Origin: Hemileia vastatrix
Lineage: Eukaryota > Basidiomycota > Pucciniomycetes > Pucciniales > Zaghouaniaceae
Reading direction: 5' to 3'
Assembly (NCBI GenBank): GCA_030280995.1
Contig: JASXTE010000008.1
Coordinates: 22,619,693 to 22,683,692, forward strand
DNA: 64,000 nucleotides
A program made the position numbers and the translations under genes. How positions within the stretch are numbered: the first letter of the stretch is position 1; each line of letters starts with the position of its first letter. Positions 1-10,923 of this stretch are shown one piece after another. The notes beneath the pieces are model-generated. The model saw nothing but the letters and a program-made list of their open reading frames with translations. It did no database searches and had not been told where the DNA came from.

Positions 1-1190
1 TGGAGCTTTTGGCTGCTCAATTTTCTGTAACAAATCAGCTCTTTAGCCTGTCAATATTTTAGATTTTTGACAAGAATCACATGTCTCAACATATTTTTGA
101 AAATCATCAGACATGTTAATCCACCAAGCTGTATTTTTTATTCTTTTTAATGCTTTATGGAAGTGAAAATGACCTGCTTTTATATCATCATGACATATAC
201 TATCACATTACTTAATTTTTTACTGTAATTTATAAAACCATCCTCAATGAAAATTTCTTCCTTTTCTAATGCTTCCCTATATTTTTGTGGTAATGTTTTT
301 ATTAAAAAACTAATTTAAGAATTAGATGGAACATTTAATATTGTATTAAGCTTATTCAAGTCAGGATCTGAAGCATAATTATCAAGAATTGATTGCATAA
401 ATTCATTCTCAAGATCTACAATATAAATGCAATAAATTTTAATAATCTCTGTTTTAGGAACATAAGCAGGATTGTCATCATTATTAGGTAGAGGTAATGC
501 ACATAAGAGAACTCCATTAGAGTGTAAATTTTCTACTCTATGTGTAATAGTCATCCGTCCTATATACTCTTGAACAGCCAATTGCCATCTAAAAATATGC
601 CTATTAGGGGTTTTCATGTTTAAGAGTGACTTAACTACACTAAAGTCAGTTATTAACTCAAATTTTTGGTCTTCAAGGTAAAAATTTAGCTTCTCAAGAG
701 CTCATACTACTTCCAAGAATTCAAGTTGAGTAGCACTATATTTTATTTCACTACTTCTTAGAGTATGTGAAATATAGCAAATTAATACTTCTGAAATTTT
801 TCTTTTAATAAGTTTTTTTTGATGCAAAGCAGCACTTAAACCAATAAAACTTGCATCAGTCACCATGGGAAATCAGGGGGTGAGCTGCTAAAAGTTCCCT
901 CTCTTTGAAAATTTCAGGAAGAGGTTGGGAAAAAATTGGGGAAATGTTGTGAAAGTGTTAAGAAAAGTTTTTTAAATTAGATGAAAAAATTTTGAAAAAA
1001 AAGTTGGCCCTAAATTGAGCCTCAATATATCCCTTCTTGAGCAGAGCTTCACATTCAAGTTGAGCATCAGTTGGACAAAACTTGAGCAATGGTTGAGCCA
1101 CAACACTTAACATACCATAATATTTAACCTTATATGTAGATCCATTTAATGTTGGGAGGTCAGTTTTGATATTAGTAGAAATATCTTAAA
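1..1190 (-). pseudogene. Family A Ty3/gypsy pol remnant (RNase H and integrase N-terminus)
   Basis: Read on the minus strand, this holds a broken polyprotein. About 870 to 620 encodes an RNase H core (a DASFIGLSAALHQK-like start, then ISHTLRSSEIKYSATQLEFL, then ALEKLNFYLEDQKFELITDF). It runs into a tether, NRHIFRWQLAVQEY, and a DNPAYVP linker (ORF 617-315). From about 190 to 60 comes a zinc-binding integrase N-terminus with an HFHFHKAL...CDSCQK pattern (HHCC). Several stops and frame changes interrupt it and the rest lies outside the window. The same pattern recurs at 7290-10092, so this is a second, independent family A copy. Its function was reverse transcription and integration of the element; it is dead now. 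Assignment to Ty3/gypsy pol is firm; the exact left and right limits are not. Confidence 0.8.
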
Positions 1191-1506
1191 TGACACATAG
1201 TATACTAGGTCTGGAATATTATTTCAATTATCATTTTTATTTCCACAAATATTTAAAAAAGTATACTATTTAAGTCCTCTTTAATATTTTATTAATAAAA
1301 ATATAACTCTGTAAAAATATTTGCACATAATTTTTAATTTTCTAGTAAAAAGTTGATATTGAGCCCTTATTAATAGAAATTTATTATTGTTCCTTGGAAT
1401 AGAAAAAATAAGACAATGTTCATCAAATTTAATGTAGGAGAAATTATATATATATATATTTCATAAGGGGAAAATAAAGTAATGAATTTTTTTTTTCCAT
1501 TGATGC
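1191..1506. other. A+T-rich spacer, no gene seen
   Basis: No reading frame or repeat that I can assign. It contains a short TA run near 1447-1459 and T-rich tracts just before the D1 LTR. Confidence 0.5.
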
Positions 1507-2257
1507 TGTGGTCTTCCAACATTGGCAGAGGCCTTTGTTGGGTTGTTTGGCGCTGTTTTGGTATGTCTTAATTGACATTGGTTGAATAACTGGGTGTCAT
1601 TCTAGTTTTATTCAGTGAATATTGGGACCATAGATATGTAGATACTACCATTGGATAGCCTTGGTTTTTCTCTATATTTTATGTCTTGCTGACATTTTTC
1701 ATATTCTAAGTTTTAAGGGGTCATTTGCTCATTTTTCATTTCTAAAAGATAGCTGTTTAATTTTGTTTTTCGTGTTTTACAGGATAACCTTAAGTCTTAT
1801 GGTTAAGTGCTTAGTACCATTAAGTAGAGATAATTTGTCTCTATATTATTTGTCTCAATGTTGTCATAGCTTAATTTTATGTTTTAAGGGTTTTAGTAGT
1901 CATGGTGCATTACTCAAAGTATTTTGGGCTTTATTGGAGGTTTTTGGTGGTTTTCTGACTTCAGGGAGGTCTGGCCACTTCTAGGCAGGCCACCCACCTT
2001 GGTCATAGAAGGCTGGGAAGCGTTTCTAGAGGTTTTTTATTCAATTTGGCTGTCAAAAGCGCCAAATTTGTTGCTGTGCATGGATTTTTTAGATAGTGGT
2101 CTGTGTGTACATACTGAATAAGACAGTTTGAAGCAAATTTAATTATCATAAAACCATCTGGAGGTGATATAGTTGTTCTCACTTAGTTTTCACTGTTTTT
2201 TGGCCACAATTGGCTGTGTTTGTTGCAAGGTTGGTTCTTCATTTAACTCAACCTTGG
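1507..2257 (+). repeat. D1 5' LTR, truncated at its right end
   Basis: This aligns by eye with the downstream LTR (4260-5337) from TGTGGTCTTCCAACATTGGC through the shared stretch TTGTTGCAAGGTT and TTCATTTAACTCAAC. After about 2257 the two diverge: this copy runs directly into gag, whereas the other continues for about 300 bp to its CTACA end. The missing part would hold the LTR terminus and the primer-binding site. Confidence 0.75.
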
Positions 2258-2352
2258 AATCTTGTTTCAGGATTTGTTAGCTTTTTGGACTTTCTGTTAC
2301 TTGTGGACTCTCTTCTGTGGTTGGAGATTGGTTTTTTGGAATCTATTGGACC

Positions 2353-3904
2353 ATGGCTTCTGGACCCTCTTTCTCTAGTGGTTGTAGTGGCACTGTTGGT
2401 GCTGCTGAGGATAGTAATCCTCCTGTTTCTGTTAGGCCTTCTGTTAGGATCAAGTCCTGGAAGGAGATTATGTTTATGGGGGAGGATGTGAAGTTGTTTC
2501 TGGAGCTGTTTGAGGCTTCTGGGAATGTGGATGGTGCTTTTCACTTGGATATGGTGAAGCAAGTCATCTTCTACATTGGTGACAGGGCTCTGGTGAAGGA
2601 AGTGGCTGCTATGGAGGGTTATAGGGGGAAAGATTTGAAAAAGTTGTGTCTGCAGATGAAAGACAGGTGGGGATCCAGGTACTCTATGGTGGATCTCAAT
2701 ATTATTGCAAGTGAATGGCAATCTTATGGAGGTGTGGACAAACCTCCATACTTATAGGAAGCTTTTGGCTCAGTTGGAGCCAGTGGTAGATTATTTGGTG
2801 GATATGAAGGAGTTGGAGAGTACTGACTCTGAAAGGGATATTTTCTGGTCTTCTCTGGCTAGGAATGGCAGGACTGATGTGCTGAAGGAGTTTGAAAGGA
2901 AAGATAAAATGAAGATTATTCCTAATGGAAATAAGTAGTTGCCTGCTCTTTCTGTGGTGAAGGAGTTTGTGGAGGGTCATCTCAAACTGTTTTCAGTGGA
3001 TTCTTACCAAGAAGCTAGCACCAAGTATGTTAGCAAGTTCAGTGAAGCTTTTGCTGAAGATGTGGAGGAATATAGGAAGAAGGAACGTGTGACTTAGGGG
3101 AAGGCTCCTGAGAAGCCTAAAGTGGTTGACCCTGTGGTGGAGCAGTTGGCTAATCTGAAAAAACAGCTACATATTTTTGTTCAGGAGGCTCAAAGGGCAA
3201 ATAAGGCTCTTTCTCAGCCTAGAGATTTTTATAAGAGGGTTGGTAGGAGTGATCCTAGGGTCTGCTCTTATTCAAGCAGGAAGGGCCACAAGTCCAATGA
3301 TTTTTGGGCACTGAATAGGGATGTGTCTGAAGGGAAGGTGGAATTTGATGGGAAAGTGTTCAAGTTCCCAGATGGTTCTTTTGTGAATCCTAATGATGGT
3401 CAGGCTCCATTGGACTTGGTGAGGAGGAAACATAATGTCAACACAAGGAGGCCAAGGTTTGAAGAGTTGCCTAATGAGGCTTCTTCTTATGGTAAAGGTG
3501 GAGATGATGGCAATGGAAATGGAAAGGAGGCTAATAGAGTCTCATTCACATTCTCTTTTTGTGGTTTGGAGTTTTATTCTTGTGGTGGAAAGTCAAGTGG
3601 GGAATGCTTGTCTGGTGTTTATGACATGGAAGCAGGAAAGGTGGGAAGGACTAAGAGCAGTGCTCAGGCTCAGCCAAAGCCTAAGGCTTCAAAGGTGGAT
3701 CTTAAGATGAGTGCAGCTAGGAATAAGTACAGAAAAGAGGAGATGTATAAAATGCAGAAGGGTATGGCAGATATGGTGTTGGTGTTACAATGGTTCCCAC
3801 ATTGTCATCATCACTGTCTGGATTGGAATGAACTGAAATTCATCAGTTTAAAATTAAGTATGGAGAAGCATTGGTTTTATCATCAGAAGGACAAGGTATG
3901 GTAG
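2353..3904 (+). pseudogene. D1 gag, frameshifted
   Basis: The capsid-type polyprotein starts at ATG 2353 (MASGPSFSSGCSG) and reads to 2757. It then shifts frame (2705-2938), meets in-frame stops, and resumes at 3122-3904. Co-linear similarity with B2 gag (60408 onward) is clear: VRIKSW/VRIFSW, then DMVKQV, then a tryptophan-containing DRWGSRYSMVDLN versus DRWGVRFTMLDLN, and VCSYSSRKGHKSNDF versus the intact B2 knuckle CSYCNRRGHRAGVC. The D1 knuckle has lost its second and last cysteine. A Gly/Asn-rich and then Lys-rich tail follows. Gag would package element RNA into cytoplasmic particles. This copy cannot make a full protein. The D1 internal region goes from gag straight to the 3' region without pol. 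Confidence 0.8.
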
Positions 3905-4211
3905 AGCTAGTGGCTGTAGTGGTGTTGTTACTCTTTTTGGAAGGGTGTAACTTGTTGATTAATCTGGGCATCCAGATGGAAGGCCTGGATCTTTTGGTTT
4001 TGCTGGAAGAATTACCAGGTTGAGGGGAAGGTGAATCTGTTGAAGATGATAATGGACCAGATCTTGAGCAATATTTCTTTCTGGAATAGCAGGCATCACA
4101 AGCAGATCTGTATGGATGAATTGAGGGTGTTATGGTACAGATGAGGTTATGGTCAATACAGTATTGACAGTGACCTCTTTCAGAGATTGATTTTGAAAAA
4201 TGTGTGAACAT
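3843..4211 (-). CDS. Antisense Zn2Cys6-type protein of D1
   Basis: A 122-residue minus-strand frame starts at ATG 4211 (MFTHFSKS). The frame is open further up, to 4331 inside the 3' LTR, but the second copy (D2, 34236) shares this methionine. Residues about 14-47 contain six cysteines spaced C-x2-C-x6-C-x12-C-x2-C-x6-C (CQYCIDHNLIC, then ACDACYSRKKYC), which is the canonical Gal4-type binuclear zinc cluster spacing with a basic second half. A Ser/Pro-rich stretch and a basic RPSIWMPRLINKLHPSKK segment follow. It lies opposite gag-pol, between gag and the PPT. In the known family this cluster binds DNA in the nucleus; a regulatory or targeting role for the transposon is my inference. It is the least damaged copy in the window. 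The end may be artificial, because homologues continue through a spliced exon. Confidence 0.65.
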   Translation of the reverse strand: MFTHFSKSISERGHCQYCIDHNLICTITPSIHPYRSACDACYSRKKYCSRSGPLSSSTDSPSPQPGNSSSKTKRSRPSIWMPRLINKLHPSKKSNNTTTATSSTIPCPSDDKTNASPYLILN

Positions 4212-4249
4212 GGTGGTTTTGGTGAAGGAGAATGTGGAAATTCTCAATT

Positions 4250-4259
4250 GGAGGGAGGA
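4250..4259 (+). promoter_or_regulatory. D1 polypurine tract
   Basis: GGAGGGAGGA lies immediately before the TG of the 3' LTR. This is the plus-strand DNA primer site of LTR elements. The same decamer precedes the B1 LTR at 19901, and near-identical versions abut the E and D2 LTRs, so it fixes element orientation. Confidence 0.85.
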
Positions 4260-5337
4260 TGTGGTCTTCCAACATTGGCAAAGGCCTTTGTTGGGCTGTT
4301 TGGTGCTATTTTGGTATGTCTTAATTGACATTGGTTGAGTGATTGGGTGTTTTTCTGGTCTTATTGAGTGAATATTGAGACTATGGGTATTTGGGTACTA
4401 CCATTGGATAGCCCCTGTTTTTCTCTATATTTTATGTCTTTTTGACATTTTTCATATTCTAAGTTTTAAGGGGTCATTTCCTCATTTTTCATGTATAAAA
4501 GATTGCTGTTTAATTTTGTTTTTTGTGTTTTACAGGATAACCTTAAGCCTTAGAGTTAAGTGCTTAGTAACATTAAGTAGAGCTAATTTAGCTCTATATT
4601 TTATGTCACAATGTTTTCATAGCTTAATTTTGTGTTTTAAGGGTTTTAGTAGTTGTGGTAGATTTTTCTAAGTATTTTGGGCTTTATTAGAGGTTTTTTT
4701 TTATTTTCTGGATTCAGGGAGGTCTGGCTGCTTCTAGGCGGGCCACCCACCTTGGTTATAGCAGGCTGGGAAGTGTTTCTAGAGGGTTTTTATTCAATTT
4801 GGCTGTCAAAAGCGCCAAATTTGTTGCTGTGCATGGATTTTTTAGATGGTGGTCTGTGTGTACATACTGAATAAGACAGTTTGGGAACTTTAATTATCAT
4901 ACAACCATCCAGAGGTGATATCATTGTTTCTCACTCATTTTTAACTGTTTTTTGGCCACAATTGGCTGTGTTTGTTGCAAGGTTAGTTCTTCATTTAACT
5001 CAACTTTGGCAACTGGCTTCTCTGGTGTAGCTTTTCAACCTGCATCAAGTATTATTGCTGTTTTCTGTGCAGCAAGTGCACAGTGTTTTGTTTTTCTGGT
5101 ATGGATCTTTCTGCTTTTCATGTTTTTGGTTCTTTGGTCCTTAGTTGTCTGCTATCTACTGTCTTGACTTGTTAAGCAGTCAAGAAGTGCATTGGAAGGG
5201 GTATAGTAACAGTCTCTAATTTTCTGTAGCAAATGAATCTCACCTGGTATTTCTCAAAGGTACAGGGGGTTTTCTCTCCAGTTTTACTCCAAATACCTTG
5301 GTTAAGGCCTATAGCTAGTGCTATAGTATTGTCTACA
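4260..5337 (+). repeat. D1 3' LTR (1078 bp)
   Basis: Starts TGTGGTCTTCC right after the PPT and ends GTCTACA at 5337. Reverse-oriented relatives end at TGTAGACA (plus-strand) at 33158 and 40637, which supports this terminus. Internal landmarks shared with those copies include TTGTTGCAAGG and CTATAGCTAGTGCTATAG. Confidence 0.8.
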
Positions 5338-5640
5338 CTGTCTCTCCTCCTTCTATGACCAAGCCTATACCCTCTTAACCTAATTTTAGCAGCCCCCATT
5401 TCTCTTCTTCTTTTACTTCTTTAAAGAGACTCAGATCTCCCAGTACTCCAGTTCTAAGAAGTAAGAAAAGGAATAGTCAAATATTCAAAGGTCATCCTAT
5501 TCCTACCCAAAATTCTAACTCTTTAACCTTTCTCAAACCACCTTCATATTAAAACATGAAAAACACCTATTCATCCATCTTAGAAGAAAAATTCTACAGA
5601 GTCTTCCTGTCAGGCTGAGTTCAAGCTCAGAGATGCAAAT
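5338..5640 (+). pseudogene. Degenerate Ser/Pro-rich reading frame, family unknown
   Basis: Just after the D1 LTR a plus-strand frame begins near 5355 (MTKPIPS, then stop) and continues past two stops as a Ser/Thr/Pro and basic peptide (RLRSPSTPVLRSKKR, later YSSILEEKFYRVF). The composition is like the N-terminus of a fungal Ty3-type gag, into which D1 could have inserted, but I cannot match it to a family. It is listed because it reads better than its surroundings. Confidence 0.25.
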
Positions 5641-7289
5641 AGCTTGAATATTTAGTTGTCTAGAAGACTTTAATAGTCCTATATGAATACTGCAGTACAA
5701 CTACAATATGTATTAAAATATAACTCAATATAAGGGTCTCAGTAATCTTAATCTCTCTATTTCAAATAGGTTACAATCTTATAGTTGGTAAAAAAACAGA
5801 GAATATAATTCAAAAACTATTCATTGACTTTTAAAGTACTAATAAAATTTATTGTAATTGTAATGGTTATATGTTTTAATTGTAATGGTTATATGTTTTA
5901 ATTGTAATGACAAATAATGTAGAATATATGATTAAAAACCCCATGCTCATATACCCAATAATTTTTTAATGTGTTCCCATGATTTTAACAATCCTATACA
6001 TAGCCAATAACGCCCCATTATATCTAATACATCTTTCTACTAGCATAAAGAATGACCAATAACACAATTAGAATGATATCACCTGCTAAAATCCTGTAGT
6101 AATAGTAATAATCCATCAAAATAAAAGAATATGCAAAAAAGAGAGTATACATGTGTAATGTCTTAAAATAAAAGACCAATAAAAGAAAAAATAACACTAA
6201 ATATAACACAATTATAAGAGGAATTAAAAGTAGAGACTAAGGGGCTAATTATTCCAAATTACTACTTGAAATACCCATCCAATCATGACCAATATTAAGT
6301 GAGAAACCACAGAGAAACCCAAAAATGGATGTGAAATGTGGGGTAACTGAATTTAGTCCTTGGCAGGAACTTGCACAGGTAAATACTTGACTATATAGGC
6401 AAGTTTTAAGTGTGGTAGTGATTTAAAGGTGCCAATCTTGATGTTATTAATGAAATTAGTGCATATAATGAGGTCAATGCGCTAATAATTAAATTAAGAC
6501 ACTGAATAACTGCCTGTTGCTTAGTTTAGAATGTTTTCCCATATTGGGCATATAATTTGGGGTAATTATAGTGTGAAAATTTAATTTTTCTAAAAATGAA
6601 GCTATTCATGTGGGAAAAATGCAGGCAGTATGTGACCAGTACACAGAAGCCATTTCTGGCATAAAAAACACCAAATTTTAAAAGTGTTATTTTTATGCAT
6701 TTGAATAGCCAAATCAATGGTTCTAATTAATAAGAATTTATCTGTAAATTCACATTTTTAATATTATTAAATCTATAGTGCATATATATTCATCTTTTGA
6801 GTGATTTAAGGCACATTTCTTATTTTTTCCATAAAACAATGAAAACAACAGCTTTAAGTCTACTTAAAAATAATGTATCCTTATTTTTAAGGTTCTTAAG
6901 ATTACCCTTACATATTTCAACTTAATTTTAGTTACATCTGACTAATAAAAGGTGGATATACGGTTGTATATAAGGTATTTCAATGACATGTATTGTGTTT
7001 AAATATTAGTTTCACTTATGTATACAGTTTTTATACCTTTATTTATTTTTCCCATGTTTACTACATGTGTTTAACATAATTTATATGAAATTTTCACTCA
7101 GTCCTGGGAATATACAGGCTTAAAATTTCTCACCCAAAAACACAATAAAAAATTGATAAATTATACACTTTTTTATTTTTTAGGTATTCAGAAAAATCTG
7201 TAGCATTAAAAAGTAATTTTTTAAAGAAATAAAAAATAATAAAATTATGGGTACTTTTTCTAACCCCTCATCTGGTTGAACAGGATATT
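5641..7289. other. A+T-rich DNA without recognisable genes
   Basis: Only short random frames are seen. It contains the 22-bp tandem repeat at 5856-5909 and long A/T runs. It may include remnants of family A terminal sequence but I see no LTR ends. Confidence 0.5.
5856..5909. repeat. 22-bp tandem repeat, about 2.5 copies
   Basis: The unit AATTGTAATGGTTATATGTT plus TT occurs at 5856-5877 and 5878-5899, followed by a 10-bp partial third copy. The two full copies are identical. Confidence 0.85.
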
Positions 7290-10092
7290 ATTTCTATTTA
7301 AATTTTTTAAGAAGGGTGGATAGATTTAAAATTTTCTATTCAGGTATCGACTTTTCAAATTTATTTTATTTTCCCATATATTGTAATAAATACTCAGTTC
7401 CTTTCTCTTTAGTAAAGATTATTTTGTTGAGTATTTATTCAATCTCTGCTTTTTACACAAGTTCTTCAGGCTGGTTCTTAGGCTTCCTCTTATTTTTGGA
7501 AAAAATTCAGGATCATTTTCATGGTAAGTTTTTAATAATGAGATAGATCAAACTGGATGTTTCCTATCATATGGGGAATATAATATTACTGCAACAGCAT
7601 TATTACCAAACATTTTATTTACTTAAAAAGGTCCCACAAAAGGATCCTTTAATTTAACATTACCTTGTAAGTTAAAATGTAGTGTTGAAATTAGGACTTC
7701 ATCTCCTTTTTAAATTCAAATTCTTTATGCAATTTATTCCACCTATTCTTGTTATTTTAAAATTATCTTTAAATGCATTCTTCTGCATGATTTCTACATA
7801 TTTTTTGCATATGAATAGGTGTATATCTAACCTTGGTAATTTATTTAAATGAATTACTGGGGTGTTTGGAACATCTCCCAGCCAGATTTCAAATTGTTTT
7901 TTTTACTTTTACAGAATGAGTTGTGCTATTATAAGCAGATTCAAGGCCAAGAATTAATGCTAACCAGTCATGTGAGAATCTCTAATTTTCTTTGAATTCT
8001 AATCCAAAGACAAAATATCTTCTGACCATATCCTCCAGAGTCTGTATCACTCTCTTAGCCAGCCCATCAGTATGTAGATTATATGCTGTAGACAATTTCA
8101 ATTGACAACCTGATACTTCCATCAAAGATATCTGGAACTCTGAATCAAATATAGGGTCTTTGTCAGATATTATGGCTTTGGGGAACCCAGAAGTATTCAT
8201 CATTTGAGTCCACCAAATCAATGTCAAGTCTTTTTCAGATACCTCTTTATGAGTAGGAATAAGCTTGCACATTTTTGCTAGTATATCCACAATTACAAGC
8301 AAGAATTAAAGCTTTCCATTCCTACTAATGTAAAGCAATTTCCAAATGATATGTGCATAATTTTCCATGGAGATTTTGTCTGTTTGATTTGTTGTAACAA
8401 CCCAGCTCTCTTCCCAGTTAATCTTTTAGATTTTTGCAAGAATCACATGTGTAAATGTCTTTTTTTACATCTTATTTCATGATTATCCAACAGGCTGTGT
8501 TTCTCACTCTAGTTAATGTTTTGTTAAAATTAAAATGACCAGCTAAGTTTTCATCATGGAAAGTACTTAAAATTAACTTTTTGATAGATGAAGGTATAAG
8601 TATTACATCACTTAGATTTTTTCTGTAATTTATGTATCCATCTTCAATTGACAGTTAACCTTTTTCCAATGCATTTTTATACTTTGGAGGTAAAGTTTAA
8701 CTAATGCATTCATTGAGGTGTTTGTTGTATCATTGAATATGGTTGATAATTTAGACAAAACTTTATCAGATGAATAATTTTCTTATATGGTTTGCATAAA
8801 TTCTTCCTCTAAATCAACTATATAAATCCCATACATATGTATTACCTCATTATCAGGCACATAAGCTAGGTTTTCAGTATCATTTGAAAAAAGACTTCTG
8901 GATAATAAATCCACATTAGAATGTAATTTTTCCTGCCCTGTAAGTGATTTTCAATCTTCCTCTGTATTCTTGTACAGATAGTTGCCATCTAAACATGTGT
9001 CTATTAGGTATTTTTATGTTTAGTAATAATTTTACTGCACTACAATCTGAAAATAATTCAAACTTCTGGTATTCCAGATATAAATGAATTTTCTCCAGGG
9101 CCCACACAACAGCTAAAAATTTCACTTGGGTGAAACCATACCTTAATTAAATTTTTCTTAAGGTTCTGGATATATAACAGATAACTACTTCAGATAATTT
9201 ACCATTTTTTATCTGTTTTTTCTTTAAAGCAGCACCTAACCCTGTAAAGCTTTCATCAGTATACAAGATAAAAGGAATGTTAAGATCTGGTAGTCCCAAT
9301 GTTGGGGCTGACATTAAAAATTCGTTTAATTTTTCAAGGGATTCTGTCTTTAATTATTCTAAATGAAAGCCTCATTTTTTCTGATTAATGTTGTCAAAAG
9401 GTCTGCAATGGATTGGTAGTTTTTTATATACTGCCTATAATATCCACACATACCTAGAAATCTTTGAACATCTTTCACATTTTTAGGTATATTAATGTTT
9501 TTTAGTGCTGCAACTTTATTTTGGTCAACACAAATTTTCAATTCAGATACATCATATCCAGGTAATTTCAATGATTTAAACACAAAATTAAATTTCTTTA
9601 ATGCAATTGTCTTAATAATTTCATCCATTTTTTTGAAATAATCTTCTCAGGTGATTTAAAGGCTCACCATATGATTTTGAAAACACTATGATGACATCAA
9701 TATAAAGTAAGAGCCATCTTTCAATCATTTCCTGATGAAAAACACAATCTATCAATTATTGGAAGACTGAAGGGGAATTTTCTTGACCAAAAAGCATTCT
9801 CACGTATTTATATATTCCCATGTGTGTGGTTATGATTTATAAGTTCTGATAATTATTCTCCACAGTAATCTGGTGGTAAACTTTTTTTCCATCCAGACAG
9901 GAAATATATTTTTTCCCCTTGTAAGGAAGAATGGATAGAATATTTCCTTGGAAAAGGGTAAATATCATCCACAGTGAATGTATTCAGAGCTCTGTAATAA
10001 ACACATAATATTGTCTTATCTTTTTCATAAGAGTTTAAAAATGGTAAGATAAAATCATCATCATCAGCCAGTTTTTCACCTTTCTTCACCTA
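7290..10092 (-). pseudogene. A2: family A Ty3/gypsy pol (RT, RNase H, integrase, chromodomain-like end)
   Basis: Minus-strand order follows a normal gypsy pol. RT begins at 10089 (DDDDFILPFLNSYEKDKTIL, then YRALNTFTVDDIYPFPR). The later RT/connection follows at 9628-9359 (VKDVQRFLGMCGYYRQYIKNYQ). RNase H runs over about 9280-8930 (ALEKIHLYLEYQKFELFSDCSAVKLLLNIKIPNRHMFRWQL begins at 9110). The integrase core is at 8302-7982 (VIVDILAKM, IISDKDPIF, then STAYNLHTDGLAKRVIQTLEDM). A degraded integrase C-terminus follows (VGPF near 7620; RKHPV-like), with a poor chromodomain-like tail to about 7290. The RT catalytic box is lost near 9650-9850. Many stops are present. There is no LTR on either side, and the N-terminal pol and gag are absent because the frame starts abruptly beside the tRNA-like insert. 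Confidence 0.8.
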
Positions 10093-10262
10093 CAAGAGAT
10101 ATAGAGATAGGGTGATAGGTGGATGGGAGGTGTTGTAGTATGTCCACTTATCCCCCAGAAACCTAGAACCAGCTGGGTTAGCTTAGTGGTAGAGCAGAAT
10201 GTATGTATTAGGTGTTCATGGGTTCAACCTCCATACCAGGAACTATTTTTCTGTCTCTTCAG
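10093..10262. mobile_element. Short insert carrying a tRNA-like unit at the A2/B' junction
   Basis: The B' RT frame (minus) reads FDTPL...LTRLPQ down to about 10265 and then stops matching. The family A RT frame begins at 10092. The about 170 bp between them matches neither frame and holds A- and B-box sequences and a T-run, so it resembles a tRNA-derived SINE or a tRNA pseudogene. No target duplication was identified. Confidence 0.4.
10172..10242 (+). tRNA. Degenerate tRNA-like Pol III unit
   Basis: The A box TAGCTTAGTGGTAGAGCA and B box GGTTCAACCTCC are well formed and about 35 nt apart. The D arm (GCTT/GAGC) pairs fully. The T stem (ATGGG/TCCAT) pairs with one G-U. The acceptor pairs at about 5 of 7 positions. 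The anticodon stem hardly pairs, so no anticodon can be assigned. A TTTTT Pol III terminator follows at 10246. It is most likely a tRNA pseudogene or SINE head. Confidence 0.4.
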
Positions 10263-10923
10263 CACATTGAGGTAATCTTGTCAATGGAAATATTTAAAGT
10301 GGAGTATCAAAAGTAGTGAGAGGCCTAGAATCAGGATTTAATTCTCTCTCATAAAAAATCCCATAATACCTTCCAATCCATAAGACACCCTTCCAGAATA
10401 AGCCTCTACAAACTCCTCTGCATTAGTTGATATACAAGCATATGTTATTTTAACCATATTAAACTCCTTAAGATCATGAATTCCCCAGAGCTTTCAATCA
10501 GTTCTCTTGATACATAACACTGGACTTGAGTAACTTGATGAGGAATGCTTATATAATCCAGTTTGAATTAGCTCTCTGATGACTTGAATAAAATTGTCTT
10601 TTAAAGCTTCAGGAATCGGATTTGGCTTTAGCTGCCATGTTTTGTGACAGAAAACAGAAATCCTGTAAGCCTTCCTATAAGAGTGCTTCAACACACCTCT
10701 CTCCTCTTCTACAAAAGTGATGGACTTCTCTCTTTTTACCATCACATCCAAGAAAAACTTCTTCTCTTTTTCTGACAACAAATCTTTAGGTTCAAAATTA
10801 ATAACACCCAGTCTCTTAAAATTGATTCTTGATGTTTCAGAAAATACAGGTGTATTATTGACTAAAGGACAGTCATATGGATCTCTTAATAAAATGGCCA
10901 CTTCAAAGGTGGTTTTAATTTAG
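10263..10923 (-). pseudogene. B' reverse transcriptase, N-terminal half
   Basis: The minus frame 10901-10494 opens MAILLRDPYDCPLVNNTPVF and contains the family B signature FVEEERGVLKHSYRKAY, then GLYKHSSSSYSSPVLC. After a frame change come HDLKEFNMVK, YGLEGIMG, ELNPDSRPLTTFDTPL and LTRLPQ, the palm region leading to the catalytic box. The catalytic FIDD box itself is cut away by the junction at about 10262. It is homologous to B1 (14100-15460) and B2 (63603 onward). Confidence 0.8.

Larger units (their letters stand above)
1507..5337 (+). mobile_element. D1: internally deleted Ty3/gypsy-like element
   Basis: Two plus-strand copies of the same LTR (starts TGTGGTCTTCCAACATTGGC) flank a gag gene, a short 3' region with an antisense zinc-cluster gene, and a polypurine tract directly before the downstream LTR. 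No reverse transcriptase, RNase H or integrase lies between gag (ending near 3905) and the PPT at 4250, so the element is non-autonomous. The upstream LTR loses its right end near 2257 and no primer-binding site is visible. No matching target duplication was found (flanks GATGC and CTGTC). Related copies D2 (33158-41649) retain integrase. Confidence 0.75.

Noticed and set aside
1661..2121. Hydrophobic frames in the D1 5' LTR that recur at 4375-4874
   Set aside because: They recur because the LTR is duplicated, not because the protein is conserved; frames differ by shifts between the copies.
2248..2721. 157-codon minus frame opposite D1 gag
   Set aside because: It is the shadow of gag, which has family homology in B2; the minus product has no motif and is not conserved in B2.
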